Shown here: in pieces, positions 39,627 to 51,600 of the stretch | How the letters are laid out: the number at the start of each line of letters is the position of its first letter | Position numbering within the stretch: position 1 is the stretch's first letter | Origin: Chrysopilus asiliformis | Lineage: Eukaryota; Arthropoda; Insecta; Diptera; Rhagionidae | Assembly: GCA_964034945.1 (NCBI GenBank) | Contig: OZ035960.1 | Location: 24,353,487 to 24,417,486, forward strand | Reading direction: 5' to 3' | DNA length: 64,000 bases | Position numbers and translations under genes: made by a program | The notes under the pieces: model-generated | What the model saw: only the letters and a program-made list of their open reading frames with translations | What the model was told of the DNA's origin: nothing | The model's database searches: none

Positions 39627-40035
39627 CTAGGGGCTGCGCCCCGAACCGCTTCGCGGTTCACCTCCCACGTGATATGCGGCCTCCGGCCGCGCGTTTCGAG
39701 ATGACTTTACCCCCTCCCCTTACTCCCCCCCACATCTCGGGCTACTTTTTAATGGGTCTATGTTGGGGCTCGACCCCCGACGAACATCTATGCCAAATTT
39801 CAGGCCAATCGGTTCAGTAGTTTCCCCGCGAAAGAGTAACATAGCGCAAAAACTACGTTTCGAAATCACTTTACCCCCCACCCCTCGCGCTGCTTTTCCA
39901 TATTCCTATGTTGGAACCAGAACTACCAGAGATACTCATGCCAAATTTCAAGTCAATTGGTTCAGCCGTTTTTGCGTGAAAGAGGAACAGACAGATAGAC
40001 AGACAGACACCAACTCATTTTTATATATTAGTATG
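39627..40035 (+). mobile_element. Retroposon-like repeat with 12-bp target duplication
   Basis: The 409 bp lie between perfect direct repeats TTTTATTGAATA (39615-39626 and 40036-40047). The 5' end has three hairpins in a row: GGGGCTGCGCCCC (39630), GAACCGCTTCGCGGTTC (39643) and GCGGCCTCCGGCCGC (39676). Twice it carries a TGCCAAATTTCA..GGTTCAG phrase, then a CAGA array and a TATATATTAG tail. The long target duplication points to a SINE-like or LINE-derived insertion. Its G+C content stands out from the surroundings. The overlapping frames on plus are not genes. Confidence 0.65.
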
Positions 40036-40560
40036 TTTTATTGAATATTGAATATTTTTTTTATTCGCATAGCAAACCCCATATTATCGAAAAACTGAAA
40101 GGTAAAATTCCTTTAAAAATATTTCAACTCAAACTAACATTACGGCATTAATTTCAACATCAGATAAATAATACACGAAAACCTTGTTCGATCCTCTTTC
40201 GGTAGTCTTGTTACCCCCGAACATGTAAAATAAAAAATAACAATTTACAAAATAGTAGGTACTTGCGTCGCACCGCACTATCGAACGAAATTGAAAATAA
40301 CAGAGGATCCAATGGATGGATTGGAGAATGCTTTCTTTCGTTTATCTTAAAATGCCTATCACGCACATTTTTCGGTTATTGTCATATCATATAAGGTTCG
40401 TCTATAAGTTTTTAACTCCACAGTTTTTTTTCGATAAAGGCTAGAAACTCATATCAATATACACTTAGGTTCAACAATATTGAGCAAGTATGATTTAGTC
40501 ACCTTATGACTTTCTTGCATCGATTTTTAGCGAAATTCTAAGAACATGTCTTTTTCTTTA

Positions 40561-41165
40561 GTACCAGGAAGACCGAGCCATGCTCGGCGACCTCAAAATC
40601 CTACTTTTGCTGATTTTTGGGGAAAAACTAAATTCACATTATCTTTACAGAGCTTTTCCAGAGTTTTTAAATTCCCGACCTAGAAAGCTAGAACTAAAAC
40701 TAACGCGCGATAACAAAATTTCATAGAAATCGGTTGAATGGTTCTTGCGTAATCGCTGTCACCGATTTTTGAAACGTTGTTTTGAGACACCAGGTGAGGG
40801 GTATCGAAGGGAGCGAAAAGTCAGGTTTGTAGTGGAAAGATCGAAATCCCTTAGCGCACTTAGTAATACTGTAAAGTTTCATTAAGATCGGACCACCCAA
40901 TTCGAAGATACCAGGCGAGGGGCATCAAGGGGAGCGAAAAGTCAGGTTTGTAGTGGAAAGATCGAAAGTTTCATTAAAATCGGACCACCCAATTCGAAGA
41001 TAACAAGCGAGGGGTATCGAAGGGGAATTTTCTCAGAGATGAGACCTATCTAGATCGGTTTTTTGTCCCCGAAAATCCCTAACCACCAAGTTTCGTGAAA
41101 ATCGTTAGACGGGTTTTCGAAATCGTTTGTGACAGACAGACATTCCTAATACGAGGATACTAAGG
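40561..41165 (+). repeat. Repeat with 5' hairpin and internal duplication
   Basis: It starts with a palindrome CCGAGCCATGCTCGG (40573-40587) and ends with GACAGACAGACA and ATACGAGGATACTAAGG. Internally a segment with GAGCGAAAAGTCAGGTTTG and ATCGGACCACCCAATTCG is present twice, about 100-130 bp apart. The layout resembles the element at 39627-40035 although the sequences differ. Confidence 0.55.
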
Positions 41166-41513
41166 TTAATTTACACCATTTTAAGACAAAATTATACTTT
41201 TAGAAGCTAGCCATTTTTTTTAAAGTAATATGCAAATTTAAAATAGTTTTTTTTTAAATAAATTGCAATTGGAATTTAATCAAAATAATGTGAAATGTTT
41301 CTAAGCATTTTTTTTTCAAAAAATAGACATTTTCGAGAAACAGTTTTTCTTTTTGCGTTTCAATTCGAATACATAACTTGAATCGAAATAAATTTGTTTT
41401 TAATTATCGGCGAGGAGGAAGAGACTTTTGGTCGAGCATGACAAACATTTAAAAAAAAATTAAAAGCACAGAATGAAAACGAAAACAAATATTTGTACAA
41501 GCCTTTGTGGCAA

Positions 41514-41519
41514 TTTATT
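41514..41519 (-). other. Poly(A) signal of the DUF1091 gene
   Basis: AATAAA on the minus strand starts 1 base after the stop codon. It is the closest canonical polyadenylation signal to the gene. Chance occurrence in A+T-rich DNA is possible. Confidence 0.4.
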
Positions 41520-41520
41520 T

Positions 41521-42132
41521 TTACTTAATTTTATTACATGGTCGGACAGTTACAGATGTGTTATAACTTTGATATTCATAAAAAGTACCATTATCTAATT
41601 TTACAGAAATCTTCAAAGATATTTTTGCGGAAAATTTTGGGAATAATTTTGATAATGTGCTAACGGGATATTTGAAATTTCTCATAATATAAAATCCCGC
41701 CGGTATTGGACATTTTAATGTCATATTTGTAGTTTTATTCACTTTTTTGTACAAATCCGAAAAATATGGTATGCCCACTATAACCTCAGCCAATTGACAA
41801 AAATTTATACTTTTACCAAATTCCCCTACTTTCCGACCATTAGTAAACATTTCCATAAAAAAATCCAACATCTGTACGGGGAGTGCTTTAACAATTTTAT
41901 AGTCACAATCGACAAAAGTTTTGCTCCGGTCCAAAGTGTGATTAATTGTTATGAATTTGGTATCGAATTTCATTTTAACATAATTATAAACACCCACAAG
42001 GCATTTTGGCTGTAATTAAAGATTAATAAAAAGTGTTTAAATGTAATTTCAGCTAACTTCTCATACTTGCTTTGATTTTATATCGCCCAAAAAAATACAA
42101 AAAAATGCTAGTAACCGAATAGCAAACTTCAT
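41521..42132 (-). CDS. Secreted DUF1091-family protein (2 exons, complete)
   Basis: Exon 1 (42132-42067, 22 codons) encodes a signal peptide, MKFAIRLLAFFCIFLGDIKS. A 57-bp intron follows, with donor GTATGA and acceptor TTACAG. Exon 2 (42009-41521) gives 162 more residues and a TAA stop, making 184 in all. Both exons are in phase 0. Without the small first exon the protein would appear to start at an internal Met and lack a signal peptide. The mature part has five cysteines (25, 57, 93, 122, 180) and N-glycosylation sites at 45, 113, 117, 162 and 172. Residues 75-165 (INFCQL, NKTTNMTLKCPIPAGFYI, NGTFYEYQSY) fit DUF1091, a large insect family of secreted ML-like (MD-2-related) domains that includes some chemosensory proteins. 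Its ligand cannot be told from sequence. No paralogue is seen nearby; such genes are often clustered, so this one is isolated among repeats. Confidence 0.85.
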
Positions 42133-42150
42133 ATTCGCAAGCTTTGTCAG

Positions 42151-42181
42151 AAACTAATTTTATATCAATGAAAGTTTTATA
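42151..42181 (-). promoter_or_regulatory. Candidate TATA box and initiator of the DUF1091 gene
   Basis: On the minus strand a TATAAAA (42181-42175) is followed about 26 bp later by TTAGTTT (42157-42151), which resembles the insect initiator TCAGTY. Transcription from there would leave a 5' leader of about 23 bases before the ATG at 42132. Spacing and motifs are plausible, but A+T-rich DNA makes chance TATA boxes common. Confidence 0.4.
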
Positions 42182-42189
42182 AAAACAAA

Positions 42190-45100
42190 TAAAATATGAC
42201 CAGTCGAATGTTACAGTCAATTTAATTTTCGCATGAATAGGCAAAAAGTTGTTTATGGAATGAATTTTTCAAAGAACAGGTAAAGGGAGGAAGAAAGGGT
42301 TGAAATCTTAATTTTAGTAACTAAAGCGCGTTTTTTTTCATAAAAGTTCGAGAGCTAGTGGTTATTCCTGAGTAGTCTCTCTTATTTACGAACAAACTGA
42401 CTTAAAAATTGCGACTAAAAGTTATAAAAACTTTTAGAGGCTGTTCTTTGCGCCGCAGGTGAATTCTGTTAAAATATACGTTGTAACTTCAAATTCTTTA
42501 TAGGAAATTTACCATAGGCGAAATTTTTCACTTGATTACGGTAATCCATACCTTTAAATTAAGAGCAACACTGTTCCAAGCGAAAGGTAATATAATTTTT
42601 TTCCGCCTTTTAATTTTCCACAACAAAAAGTGTGACAAAAAAGTGTGACAAAAAAATGTGACGCTTCTCTGATTTGCCTCGCCGTAGTTTGGCTCCTTAA
42701 AATTATCCACTCTTTGATTTTAGCGCCACCTTGGGTTGGGTGCAACTACATTTGCTGCTCTTAAACTTGTCGCCCCTCAGATTTGTTTCCCCCTTCCCCC
42801 CTTCCCCCCTTCCCCCCTTCCCCCCCCCCCCCCCCTCCTCTATTATTTGGGTAGTGCCTGTCTTTGCTTCTCTAAATTAAATGGTTATTTCTCAGTCATT
42901 TAAACAGCATTTAGTTTTTCGAATATTTAAAAGCATCATTTTGGTAAATTTGTTTTTTTTTCGAATTTTTCTTTTTTTATATACCCGTATGGTGATTTTT
43001 TACTATTAACACACAAATTACTGGACGTCAGTAATTAGAAATGATCAGACAGCCAGCACTCATGACCGACAACCCCAAAAAAAGATCAGCACAGCGACTA
43101 TGCGACTTCAGACCCGAGTTTAAAAATCTGCAGCACGATTGATATTGGGCTGTGTCTTGGCTAAGTGATCTTAAATAGTGAAGTGATGGATAAATGATGC
43201 GGGAATATCTAAACCCATCCTTCTTGTGGCCTTATGTTAACCGATCTACTGACTATATGATGGTATCATAATATAGTGTATTCCTCCCTATAGGAATGGT
43301 ACGGCAATGATCTGACTTTGATGTGATGATCATTGGATAGGTTGAATATTCACCACATCTTGATCTTTGGTCACCGCATCGCATCTTCCAAGTCATCTAC
43401 CGTTCGAGTCTAGACCTATTTCAGTGTCATGGCTGAATCTGAATCTGAATCGGTTGTTGTTGGAAAACCATCGATGAATATACACTTTTTCCATGCTTAT
43501 TTCTTTGGAGAAATAGAAGGAAAAAATAAAAGAAAACGCCGAATATTATTTCTGTATTTTATTTTTTCATCATCATTTTGAAGTGCTTTGAATTTGTAAT
43601 GAGGAAAGGTTCGTTTCGTATATAAAAACCAGTTTTCAAGCATAATAAACCTAAGTCAGGATTTGGTGTTGGCAAGTTTTTAAATTAAAAATAGACAGCA
43701 AAAAATAATAATAATAAATTTTTTCCACACATGTGTTTAAAATTAGTATTGCTTTCTGCAAATTCGTCAGAAATAAATATGTCCTTTCAGCTTGTATAGC
43801 GAAAAATTATAAGAATGCAAAGTTAAAGGGAGACTATCACAAAATTTTGTACTGCACGTGAAAAATCCAAAAATTTGGGAGCTGATACAATTTTTTTTAT
43901 AGGAATGACTCTCATATTTTGCCGCTATGCCGTGTTTTCCCATAAATATGGGACTGGAGCATGCAGTTTTGGTTTTCCGTACAAAACCACGAAATGCAAG
44001 GGGTTGGAGGACGGGAAGATTGAGGTCGTAGAGTCCCCGAATATCGATCCCTTAAAAAAAATCTTGGCGTTTTTGGTCTTCTAAAACAAGATTTTTAAAT
44101 TTTTCGAAGAGTGAAACTAGGGGCTGTACAAAACTGATAGTTACACCACTGATTGATAAGACGGAAAATCAGTAATATTGTCATACGCTGCTCTGCACGC
44201 AAACAGTAATCTACTTTATAATCGGGAATCGGGACTATTACTAAAATAGCAAATTTCAATTACAATATAGTTAATTTCAATTACAAAAGTTGGTAATTTA
44301 ACCACAATATAGTAAAATTCAGTGGTTAAATTAACTACTTTTGTAATTGAAATTACTATTTTTGTAATTGCTATTAACTATTTCAGTACTAGTCACTATT
44401 ATCCATTACAAAATAATAAGATTTAACCTGTGAAATCAGCCCCGAGTCCTTTAAAAAATTCTGCAAACCAAAATTTAAAAAAAAATCGAAAAAATGAATT
44501 TGCGAAAAATTTACACGTGGTTCACCTGTAGGAATGCGTGAAGAAAGCATAGCAGGTGTAATACCACAAAATCATACAAGATTATTATTATTGTGGTTTG
44601 CAATATGAACTTGACTTCATCTGCAAGATAATCCTCAGGTTGCATGTGACATGCAGCCCCCATCTTCGATTTCAGTCTCGGCTGCAGGTTCGACATTAGC
44701 CTAGGTAGGTGACTGAATTTCATTTGCACCTTTTGATGTAGATACCGAAGAGTTGCGAATGAAAAAGAAGAAGATACTGCATGTAAATCTACATTTGCGA
44801 AAAATAAAATATGTCCATGGCATGTGTGTAGGTAGTTATCAGAATACGGAGTAGATTGCACAATTTTACAAACTAATATTAGATATAAATTCACATATGC
44901 TTTTTTATAGCATAAATACATAAATAAGCAACAGTTTGAAAAGATAGAAATATGCTGTTTATGCGATAGGTAAAGATATGTGCGGATGAGTAAATTCTTG
45001 AACCCGTGGGTTCTGGGAATAAATTATCCATAGGATGAGTAGCCATTATTATTACAAACGACGTTATATGTACATTACAATGCGTTCATTCAATTCAATT

Positions 45101-45464
45101 TGGCCAGATATTCAACCGATGCTGGCATTCATTTTATTTTATTTATTTTGCTTCATGAGTGAGGGACGTGTGTAGGGGTAATTATATGTGGACCGGATCA
45201 CGTATGATAAATGATCGAAGGAAAATTAATAATCAGAATGAAAATGACAACAGCAAACGGTGATTTCTACAATGCATTCATAAAACCCAACAAAGATATT
45301 TAAAAAAATGATTGGAATGCATTTCCATTATGGATTTATATGGGCGAGCTCTTACCATGTTGTGCAACTGGCAAAAGGTCATCATTTATTAGTATCTTAA
45401 TGGCATGCATGCACAAAAGAAAAAAAAACTATACAATTTTATGGATTTTCTTGAAACAAAAAAA
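42190..45464. other. No assignable gene upstream of the DUF1091 gene
   Basis: It includes the CCCCTT microsatellite at 42785 and a lone ATACCCGTATGGTGA repeat end at 42982. The 136-codon frame at 44921-44511 on minus resembles nothing I know. Confidence 0.45.
42785..42836 (+). repeat. CCCCTT microsatellite
   Basis: A pure pyrimidine tract of TTCCCCCC units ends in a C run. Confidence 0.95.
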
Positions 45465-46135
45465 TATCTGATGTGAACAGCACATGACTTTCTAATACAA
45501 AATATATGTTCTTGCGCAATCGATGGCAATGGAGCTGAATTTACTTGCGAAAACATCCAAATAACGGTAAAAGATAGTGGATAACAGTAAGAGACAAAAT
45601 TATCCCAAATATTTATCTCTTAAATTTATTTCATACATTGAACCACCGAAACCCCCTTAGTTTTCGAAGAAATCGCAAAACAATATTTTTTTTTCAAATA
45701 AAGGTATATCTCGATATCGATTTGAGATATCGAGTTCTAGTAAAAGACAAGTGTAGGAAACTTTACTGTCTTCAACTTTTGTCATACGTAAGGAATTGCG
45801 ATTTTTAAAAAGCCGCATTTTTGGTTACTTCCGGTTAACGGATTTTCACCACAAGTTGATAGGATCGACCCACCCCCAAGCCCAATATTTCTGTAAATTT
45901 TCTTTGCTCCAACTCTATTAGTTATTGAGAAATTTTGTACCCAGTCTGACAGACTAACATACACAAACATACTAACAGACTAACTGACTAGCAGGCTAAC
46001 AGACTAACTGACTAGCAGGCTAAGAGACTAACTGACTATGAGACATGACAGACTGAAAGACATTTTTGTCCAAAATTAAGAGGTCGGAATTTTTCATAAA
46101 TACAATACTTTATTATACTTTGTATAAGAAAGTAA
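45465..46135 (+). repeat. Dispersed repeat with internal TGACAGAC array, copy 2
   Basis: It matches 4346-5345 over TATCTGATGTGAACAG, ATAACGGTAAAAGA, GCGATTTTTAAAAAGCCG, CTCTATTAGTTATTGAGAAAT and the terminal ACAATACTTTATTATA. The array between about 45945 and 46050 is shorter and more degenerate. Confidence 0.65.
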
Positions 46136-47038
46136 AAACATCGATTCAATTTGATGAAGGCTCATTCCGTCAATCTTTCGGCTTTTGTGGAAAATCTATG
46201 AAGCAAGCTATTGATCGTTTATCAGAATTGCAATATAGGTAGCAAGAAATGTGTGGCTATGAAATATTTATCTAATGCTTACCTTCATTAAAACTGATCT
46301 GTCTACCTCTAGTCAAGTTAATTATGAATAAATAAGAAATATTTAAATTAGAAAAAATAATCAATTTACATGAATTATCATCAATTATGACTTTAAATTA
46401 AAAAATAAAATGTAATTATTAGCTAAATAAGATGATTAGTCGCTCAGTTCCAATTATTCCAATTTCATAGCGACAATTATTCAATGATTTTTCAAATATT
46501 TTACATATCAATATGTAAATTGTATCGAGAAATTTCGATGAAGTCAGCTTTGCTAATCATTTGTGATATATTGCAGAAAAAAGTACAGAAATAAATTTTC
46601 AATCAGCAGTCGAATTGTAATTATACAGAAATTCATGGTAAAAGTACCATATTTTTTTAATCACAAACTCGTGTTGGATTACCTATCTAAACTATGATGG
46701 AGTCACATGAGATCAGAAATTTGTCCGACTTAGAGGTTTCCAACTAAGACAGATTTCCGGATTAGACAGATTTGCCTGTATTGACAATAAAGTCGCATAA
46801 CATCAGAACTTACCAAAGAAATATTCCGCACCTCACAGAAAAATTCGCGGAAATTTCACGAGAAACCCCTTTTTTAAAAGCTTTTATTTAGCTCGCTATC
46901 TTGTTTGTTTGTCTGTTTGTCAGATCAAATCTTGCAACCCAATTTTGACCCACTTCCACTTGTCCGATTGACTTGAAATTTTGCACACTTATATAAGTCC
47001 GATGACAATACAATATTTTCACTACTTCGTCCTTATAA

Positions 47039-47896
47039 GGATAACGGAAGGTCCTGTAAGGATAACGTGATTATCCTTTTCTCCAAATTTTCCGGAAAAA
47101 AATCTATCCTGGGGGTTTTTGGCGTCGCTGAATCCGAATCTGTCATTAAAAAGTCAGTAAGGATAACGGAAGGTCCTGTAAGGATAACGTGATTATCCTT
47201 TTCTCCAAATTTTCCGGAAAAAAAATCTATCCTGGGGGTTTTTGGGGTCGCTGAATCCGAATCTGTCATTAAAAAGTCTGTAAGTATAACGGAAGGTCCT
47301 GTAAGGATAACGTGATTATCCTTTTCTCCAAATTTTCCGGAAAAAAATCTATTCTGGGGGTTTTTGGGGTCGCTGAATCCGAATCTGTCATTAAAAAGTC
47401 TGTAAGGATAACGGAAGGTCCTGTAAGGATAACGTGATTATCCTTTTCTCCAAATTTTCCGGAAAAAAAAATCTATCCTGGGGGTTTTTGGGGTCGCTGA
47501 ATCCGAATCTGTCATTAAAAAGTCAGTAAGGATAACGGAAGGTCCTGTAAGGATAACGTGATTATCCTTTTCTCCAAATTTTCCGGAAAAAAATCTATCC
47601 TGGGGGTTTTTGGGGTCGCTGAATCCGAATCTGTCATTAAAAAGTCTGTAAGGATAACGGAAGGTCCTGTAAGGATAACGTGATTATCCTTTTCTCCAAA
47701 TTTTCCGGAAAAAAAATCTATTCTGGGGTTTTTGGGATCGCTGAATCCGAATCTGTCATTAAAAAGTCTGTAAGGATAACGGAATGTCCTGTAAGGATAA
47801 CGTGATTATCCTTTTTCTCAATTGTTCCGGGAAAAAATATATTCTGCGGGTTTTGGGGTTCGCTGAATACGATTCTCAAGTTAAAAAGCCTGTAAG
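47039..47896. repeat. Minisatellite array, about 7 units of about 122 bp (copy 1)
   Basis: Units start at 47039, 47161, 47284, 47406, 47530, 47652 and 47774, each with GGATAACGGAAGGTCCTGTA or a close variant. Each also holds GGATAACGTGATTATCC, TTTTCCGGAAAA and GGGGTCGCTGAATCCGAATC. The last unit is degenerate. Short open frames on the minus strand here are products of the repetition and not genes. Confidence 0.95.
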
Positions 47897-47970
47897 GACA
47901 TCTCAAATGTAAAGCTATATATTCGAAGACTAAAAAGAACAAAATAAAAAAAAATAAAAAAAAATTTTTT

Positions 47971-48190
47971 AAAAAAAGCTTTTATTAAAAAAAATGCACT
48001 AAAAAGAAAAAAATAATTTTCTGGACGCTGTGTATCACAAATATAAAAGCTTTTAAAAAGCGAGATAAAGCATAAAACAATAAAATAAACATTTATCTCG
48101 CTTTTTAAAAGCTTTTATATTTGTGATACACAGCGTCCAGAAAATTATTTTTTTCTTTTTAGTGCATTTTTTTTAATAAAAGCTTTTTTT
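47971..48190. repeat. Large palindrome at the end of composite copy 1
   Basis: Two arms of about 100 bp (47971-48069 and 48092-48190) around a spacer of about 22 bp are near-perfect inverted repeats. The arms contain TTTCTGGACGCTGTGTATCAC and its complement. Such an arm pair could fold into a long hairpin as DNA or RNA. Confidence 0.9.
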
Positions 48191-48254
48191 AAAAAATTTT
48201 TTTTGCCTACTGATTTTAATAAATCCTTTTGCTTTATATTTTACTTAGGTTACA

Positions 48255-48640
48255 ATGTGGCCCTGGTTGCACAGTGGCGTTTGCAAAACCGTTTATATGA
48301 CGGCAAAAATCCGGTTGGATAATTTTAAAATTATATTTCATTTATAAAAAGTGCCATCGAAGAATAATCAACTTTGGACCAAAGAATTCATACTTATAGC
48401 GTTTTCTGATGTACAATTGTCATACTTTATCTGCTCCCGGCCTTTTCTCCCTATTTATCACAAAAAAGTTCCTGCGATAACGGTCGTGCAACCTTTGATT
48501 TATAATGGTATACAAAAAACTGGGCAAAAACGGTTGCATAAACGTTGCAGCAACCAGTTTGTAGTCCCATATATTTTGGAACCCAAGTTGTGCGACCGTC
48601 ACGTAACTGGTATGTAACAATTTTTGGTTACTTGGGCAAG
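48255..48640. repeat. Dispersed GTTGC-rich repeat, second copy
   Basis: GGCGTTTGCAAAACCGTTTAT and ATGACGG match the repeat at 24440-24600. Further GGTTGCATAAACGTTGCAGC segments follow. Frames of 66-88 codons on both strands show no family resemblance. Confidence 0.4.
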
Positions 48641-51600
48641 TGTCTATTTGGACGATCGAAGTTCCTAGTCAAGTTACTTGATGTCAAATAACTTTGATCG
48701 TATAAATGCTTCGTCATGGTCAATTCAAATAAAATTGTATTACAAAATTCTAGTGCAAATTTGAAAACTACAACTTTGTAATCTTAAATACATTCTTAAG
48801 TGAGATTTTTTTAAAAGAAATAAGCCGTACAAATTAAAAGAATTTAAAAAAAAAATCTAAATTAGTTAAATTAAATAAATTCAAAAAAAATGTGGTAGGT
48901 TCTAAAATACCGCAGATATCAATACCGTGAGTGTTCTTTTTTTAAATTGGGAAATTCTTCAGAAAAGAAATGGGAAAAAGTCACACAATGCGGAAATTAA
49001 CAAAAGTCAACGAAAAACACCCAATAAAATGAAAAAAGCAGACCGATATCGTAGTCCAAAAAGAAGTTATTCACGAATGTTAACTCAATTTGATGAGTTT
49101 TTCGTGATCTCAAGAAAATTCTTATGAATAGCTCGCTCGGAATTATTTCTGTATATCTTTATTTATTCTCTTATTTTCATTTTTTTTGTAACCATTGAAA
49201 TTCTTTGAATTGCTGAACGCTTAAACATATTTTTTGCATGTTACGTGGGGGTTTATGGTCATGAAACACAATCACCTAATATAACTTAAACCAGTCACAC
49301 GAGCAAATAAGAGAAAAAAAAACGTTTTTTTATTACCAAACTACGTCAGTTTAATTTAATCCAAATATAACAAACATTGACAGCGTAAAATATTTAATAC
49401 CTTGATTCAACTGAACTGAAATTGTTCAAATAAAGGCAGCCGCAAGCAAAAAAAAAAAAAAAAATTGGGGGAAAATCAGTGGAAAAAACACACCAACAAA
49501 TCTTCTAGCAAGTTTACTAAACTTAACTACCTACGTATAATTGAAGAACACGAGAAAATAGGAAAAAAAAAATACACGAACAGAATTTGCAAAGCAATGA
49601 ATAAGAATAAACGTATGGAAAAAAGATAGCAAAAAAGGTAAACACGTATGAAGCACCCTATGTTGGAATTCCAACATGGCATGCTATCAGCGACAAAAAA
49701 TTTTTCTGTTTTTTTTTATATTTGTGAGTCGTTGCTGCTTTTCAAAAAGATCAGTTCGAAAACCCGTTCACCCGCCGCCATACCGGCCCCAAAAACTCGT
49801 GCGCGATCGTGTTTTACGTGTACCCTATGTGTGTGACTGTGTTGCCAGCGCAATTCTCCCCGCTGCATACCAGCCAATAAACCAGTAACCAAACCGAGTT
49901 CGAATTCAAGCCTCAAACACACCGGTAACAGGTTTTCCAAGAGATTTCGTCGAGTGACTCGATGTAGTGACGATGATCGTTGATCGTCGATGGAGCTGAT
50001 GGGGGACGCGACGGCCTAAGAGGGTTAAATATACGGCATTCATTATGAATGCTATATCAAACCAGCATACCGAAAACAAACACACCAAAGCGAAAATATT
50101 TGCTCGATTCAAGCCTCAAACGACGATTTAACATTGGAATGCGCACTCCTTCTCTTAACAGGGTGATACAAAAATTTCAAATATTTAATCCACTTCGTTC
50201 ATGGCGAGAAACCACTGCAACTACATAAATTTCAAGGAGACAAAAATGCACAAATCGGTGAAAATTTCAATGGTTTTTCTTTGGATTCGTCATTGTAAAA
50301 ATTTCCACTTTATCTTAATTGGGTTTGAGCTGGATAATTAAGATTCAAAAATAAAAAAAATATGATATAGAATTTCCCCTTTGTGCTGTTAAATATTCCA
50401 GAAAACCAGCAGCATTCCTCTCACCATGGTGTAGATTCTATCAAAAATCTGTTTGTTCGAACTTAAAAATATAAAATTTACCATTAAAATAGTCTTCGAT
50501 TATTTTGAAGAATTAATGTCGAGTCCAAAAAACCATTCAGCTTATCCAATATTCGTGCAAAAAAATCGATGAATTCCTATTACAGATTATCCAATAGTAC
50601 AAGTTATACTCCACAAAGATGAATACTTCCAACAAATACCTTTATTAAAATAATTTCTGTTTCAAATAACTAAACTTTTAAGGTGAATTCCGAATCGATA
50701 TCGTAAGTTATTCCATGAATTTTAGAGTATTTCAAACACTAATTCTGATTGTCGTAAAACGATTCTCAAATTTTTCTTTAAGAATTTTTTTATATCACAA
50801 TATTTCAATTGATTATTGAATAGTAATTCGTATATTCACTTATTTACTGTAATTCAAACAGGTATTTTCTTTCTGATTGATCCCACAGGTTGATAGAAGA
50901 TATTTCTTATGAAATTCAATACTATCGAAGTATCACCATCAATCTTACTTGATATAAATATCAAATAACGAAAATATATTTTTTTTTCACAATACTTCTA
51001 AGAAGCCCGGTTTTCATGAGCACTACTTTAGCTACTCTAGCACTTATTAATTTTTATATAGCTAATAATATATCGTTATATTCATAATGGAATGGTACAT
51101 GGGAATATTTCCGATCACTTTTTTAATTAATGTTACTATAATGTGATACAAATAATAGTTATTTCTATTTAATGTTGTTCATAAAAATTCACTACATTTA
51201 TAAATGTTGCTTTTCGATTTTCAAAAACTTTTCCAAAAAAAAAAAAATCGCTGAGCAATTCTGAAATTTCCTAGATACGAAAATTATTTGAAACTCGCGA
51301 TAAATCAAGTGGAAATCTTTAATCGCATCAGATATCACTACTTGTACCACTATTTTTCGTAATTCGTCTTCTTATCAGGTATTTTTTGATTTGTTTTTGT
51401 TAAATGCCTTAGATATCAATTAAATTAACACGAAATCGCGTCTACTCAAAACAGAAATCTCAAGCTTACTGCAAAGAGTTGAAAAATTAAATTCTTTTAA
51501 CCAGACCAAGAGCTCCAGTCAATTGATGGATATCATCATGAACAAAATAATGAAAAAAAATATATATATGAGAAAAAATACATGAAATAAAGTAATGTGA

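Larger units (their letters stand above)
46876..48190. mobile_element. Composite satellite element, copy 1 (head, 122-bp array, terminal palindrome)
   Basis: The order is a head of about 160 bp (AAAAGCTTTTATTTAGCTCG, a TTTGTCTG microsatellite, and a phrase with CTTGAAATTTTGCACAC), then about seven tandem units, an A-rich linker, and a palindrome of about 220 bp. Head and tail share the sequence AAAGCTTTTATT in inverted orientation, like short terminal inverted repeats. Copy 2 at 55912-57729 is nearly identical outside the array. No transposase or reverse transcriptase is present, so the means of movement is unknown. Confidence 0.75.

Noticed and set aside
44511..44921. 136-codon open frame (minus)
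   Set aside because: There is no recognisable motif, no splice-supported extension, and its composition is that of A+T-rich non-coding DNA.
47033..47269. Protein with repeated MTDSDSATPKTPR segments (minus)
   Set aside because: It is a translation of the 122-bp satellite units, and the same peptide appears at 56686-56934 and elsewhere in the arrays.
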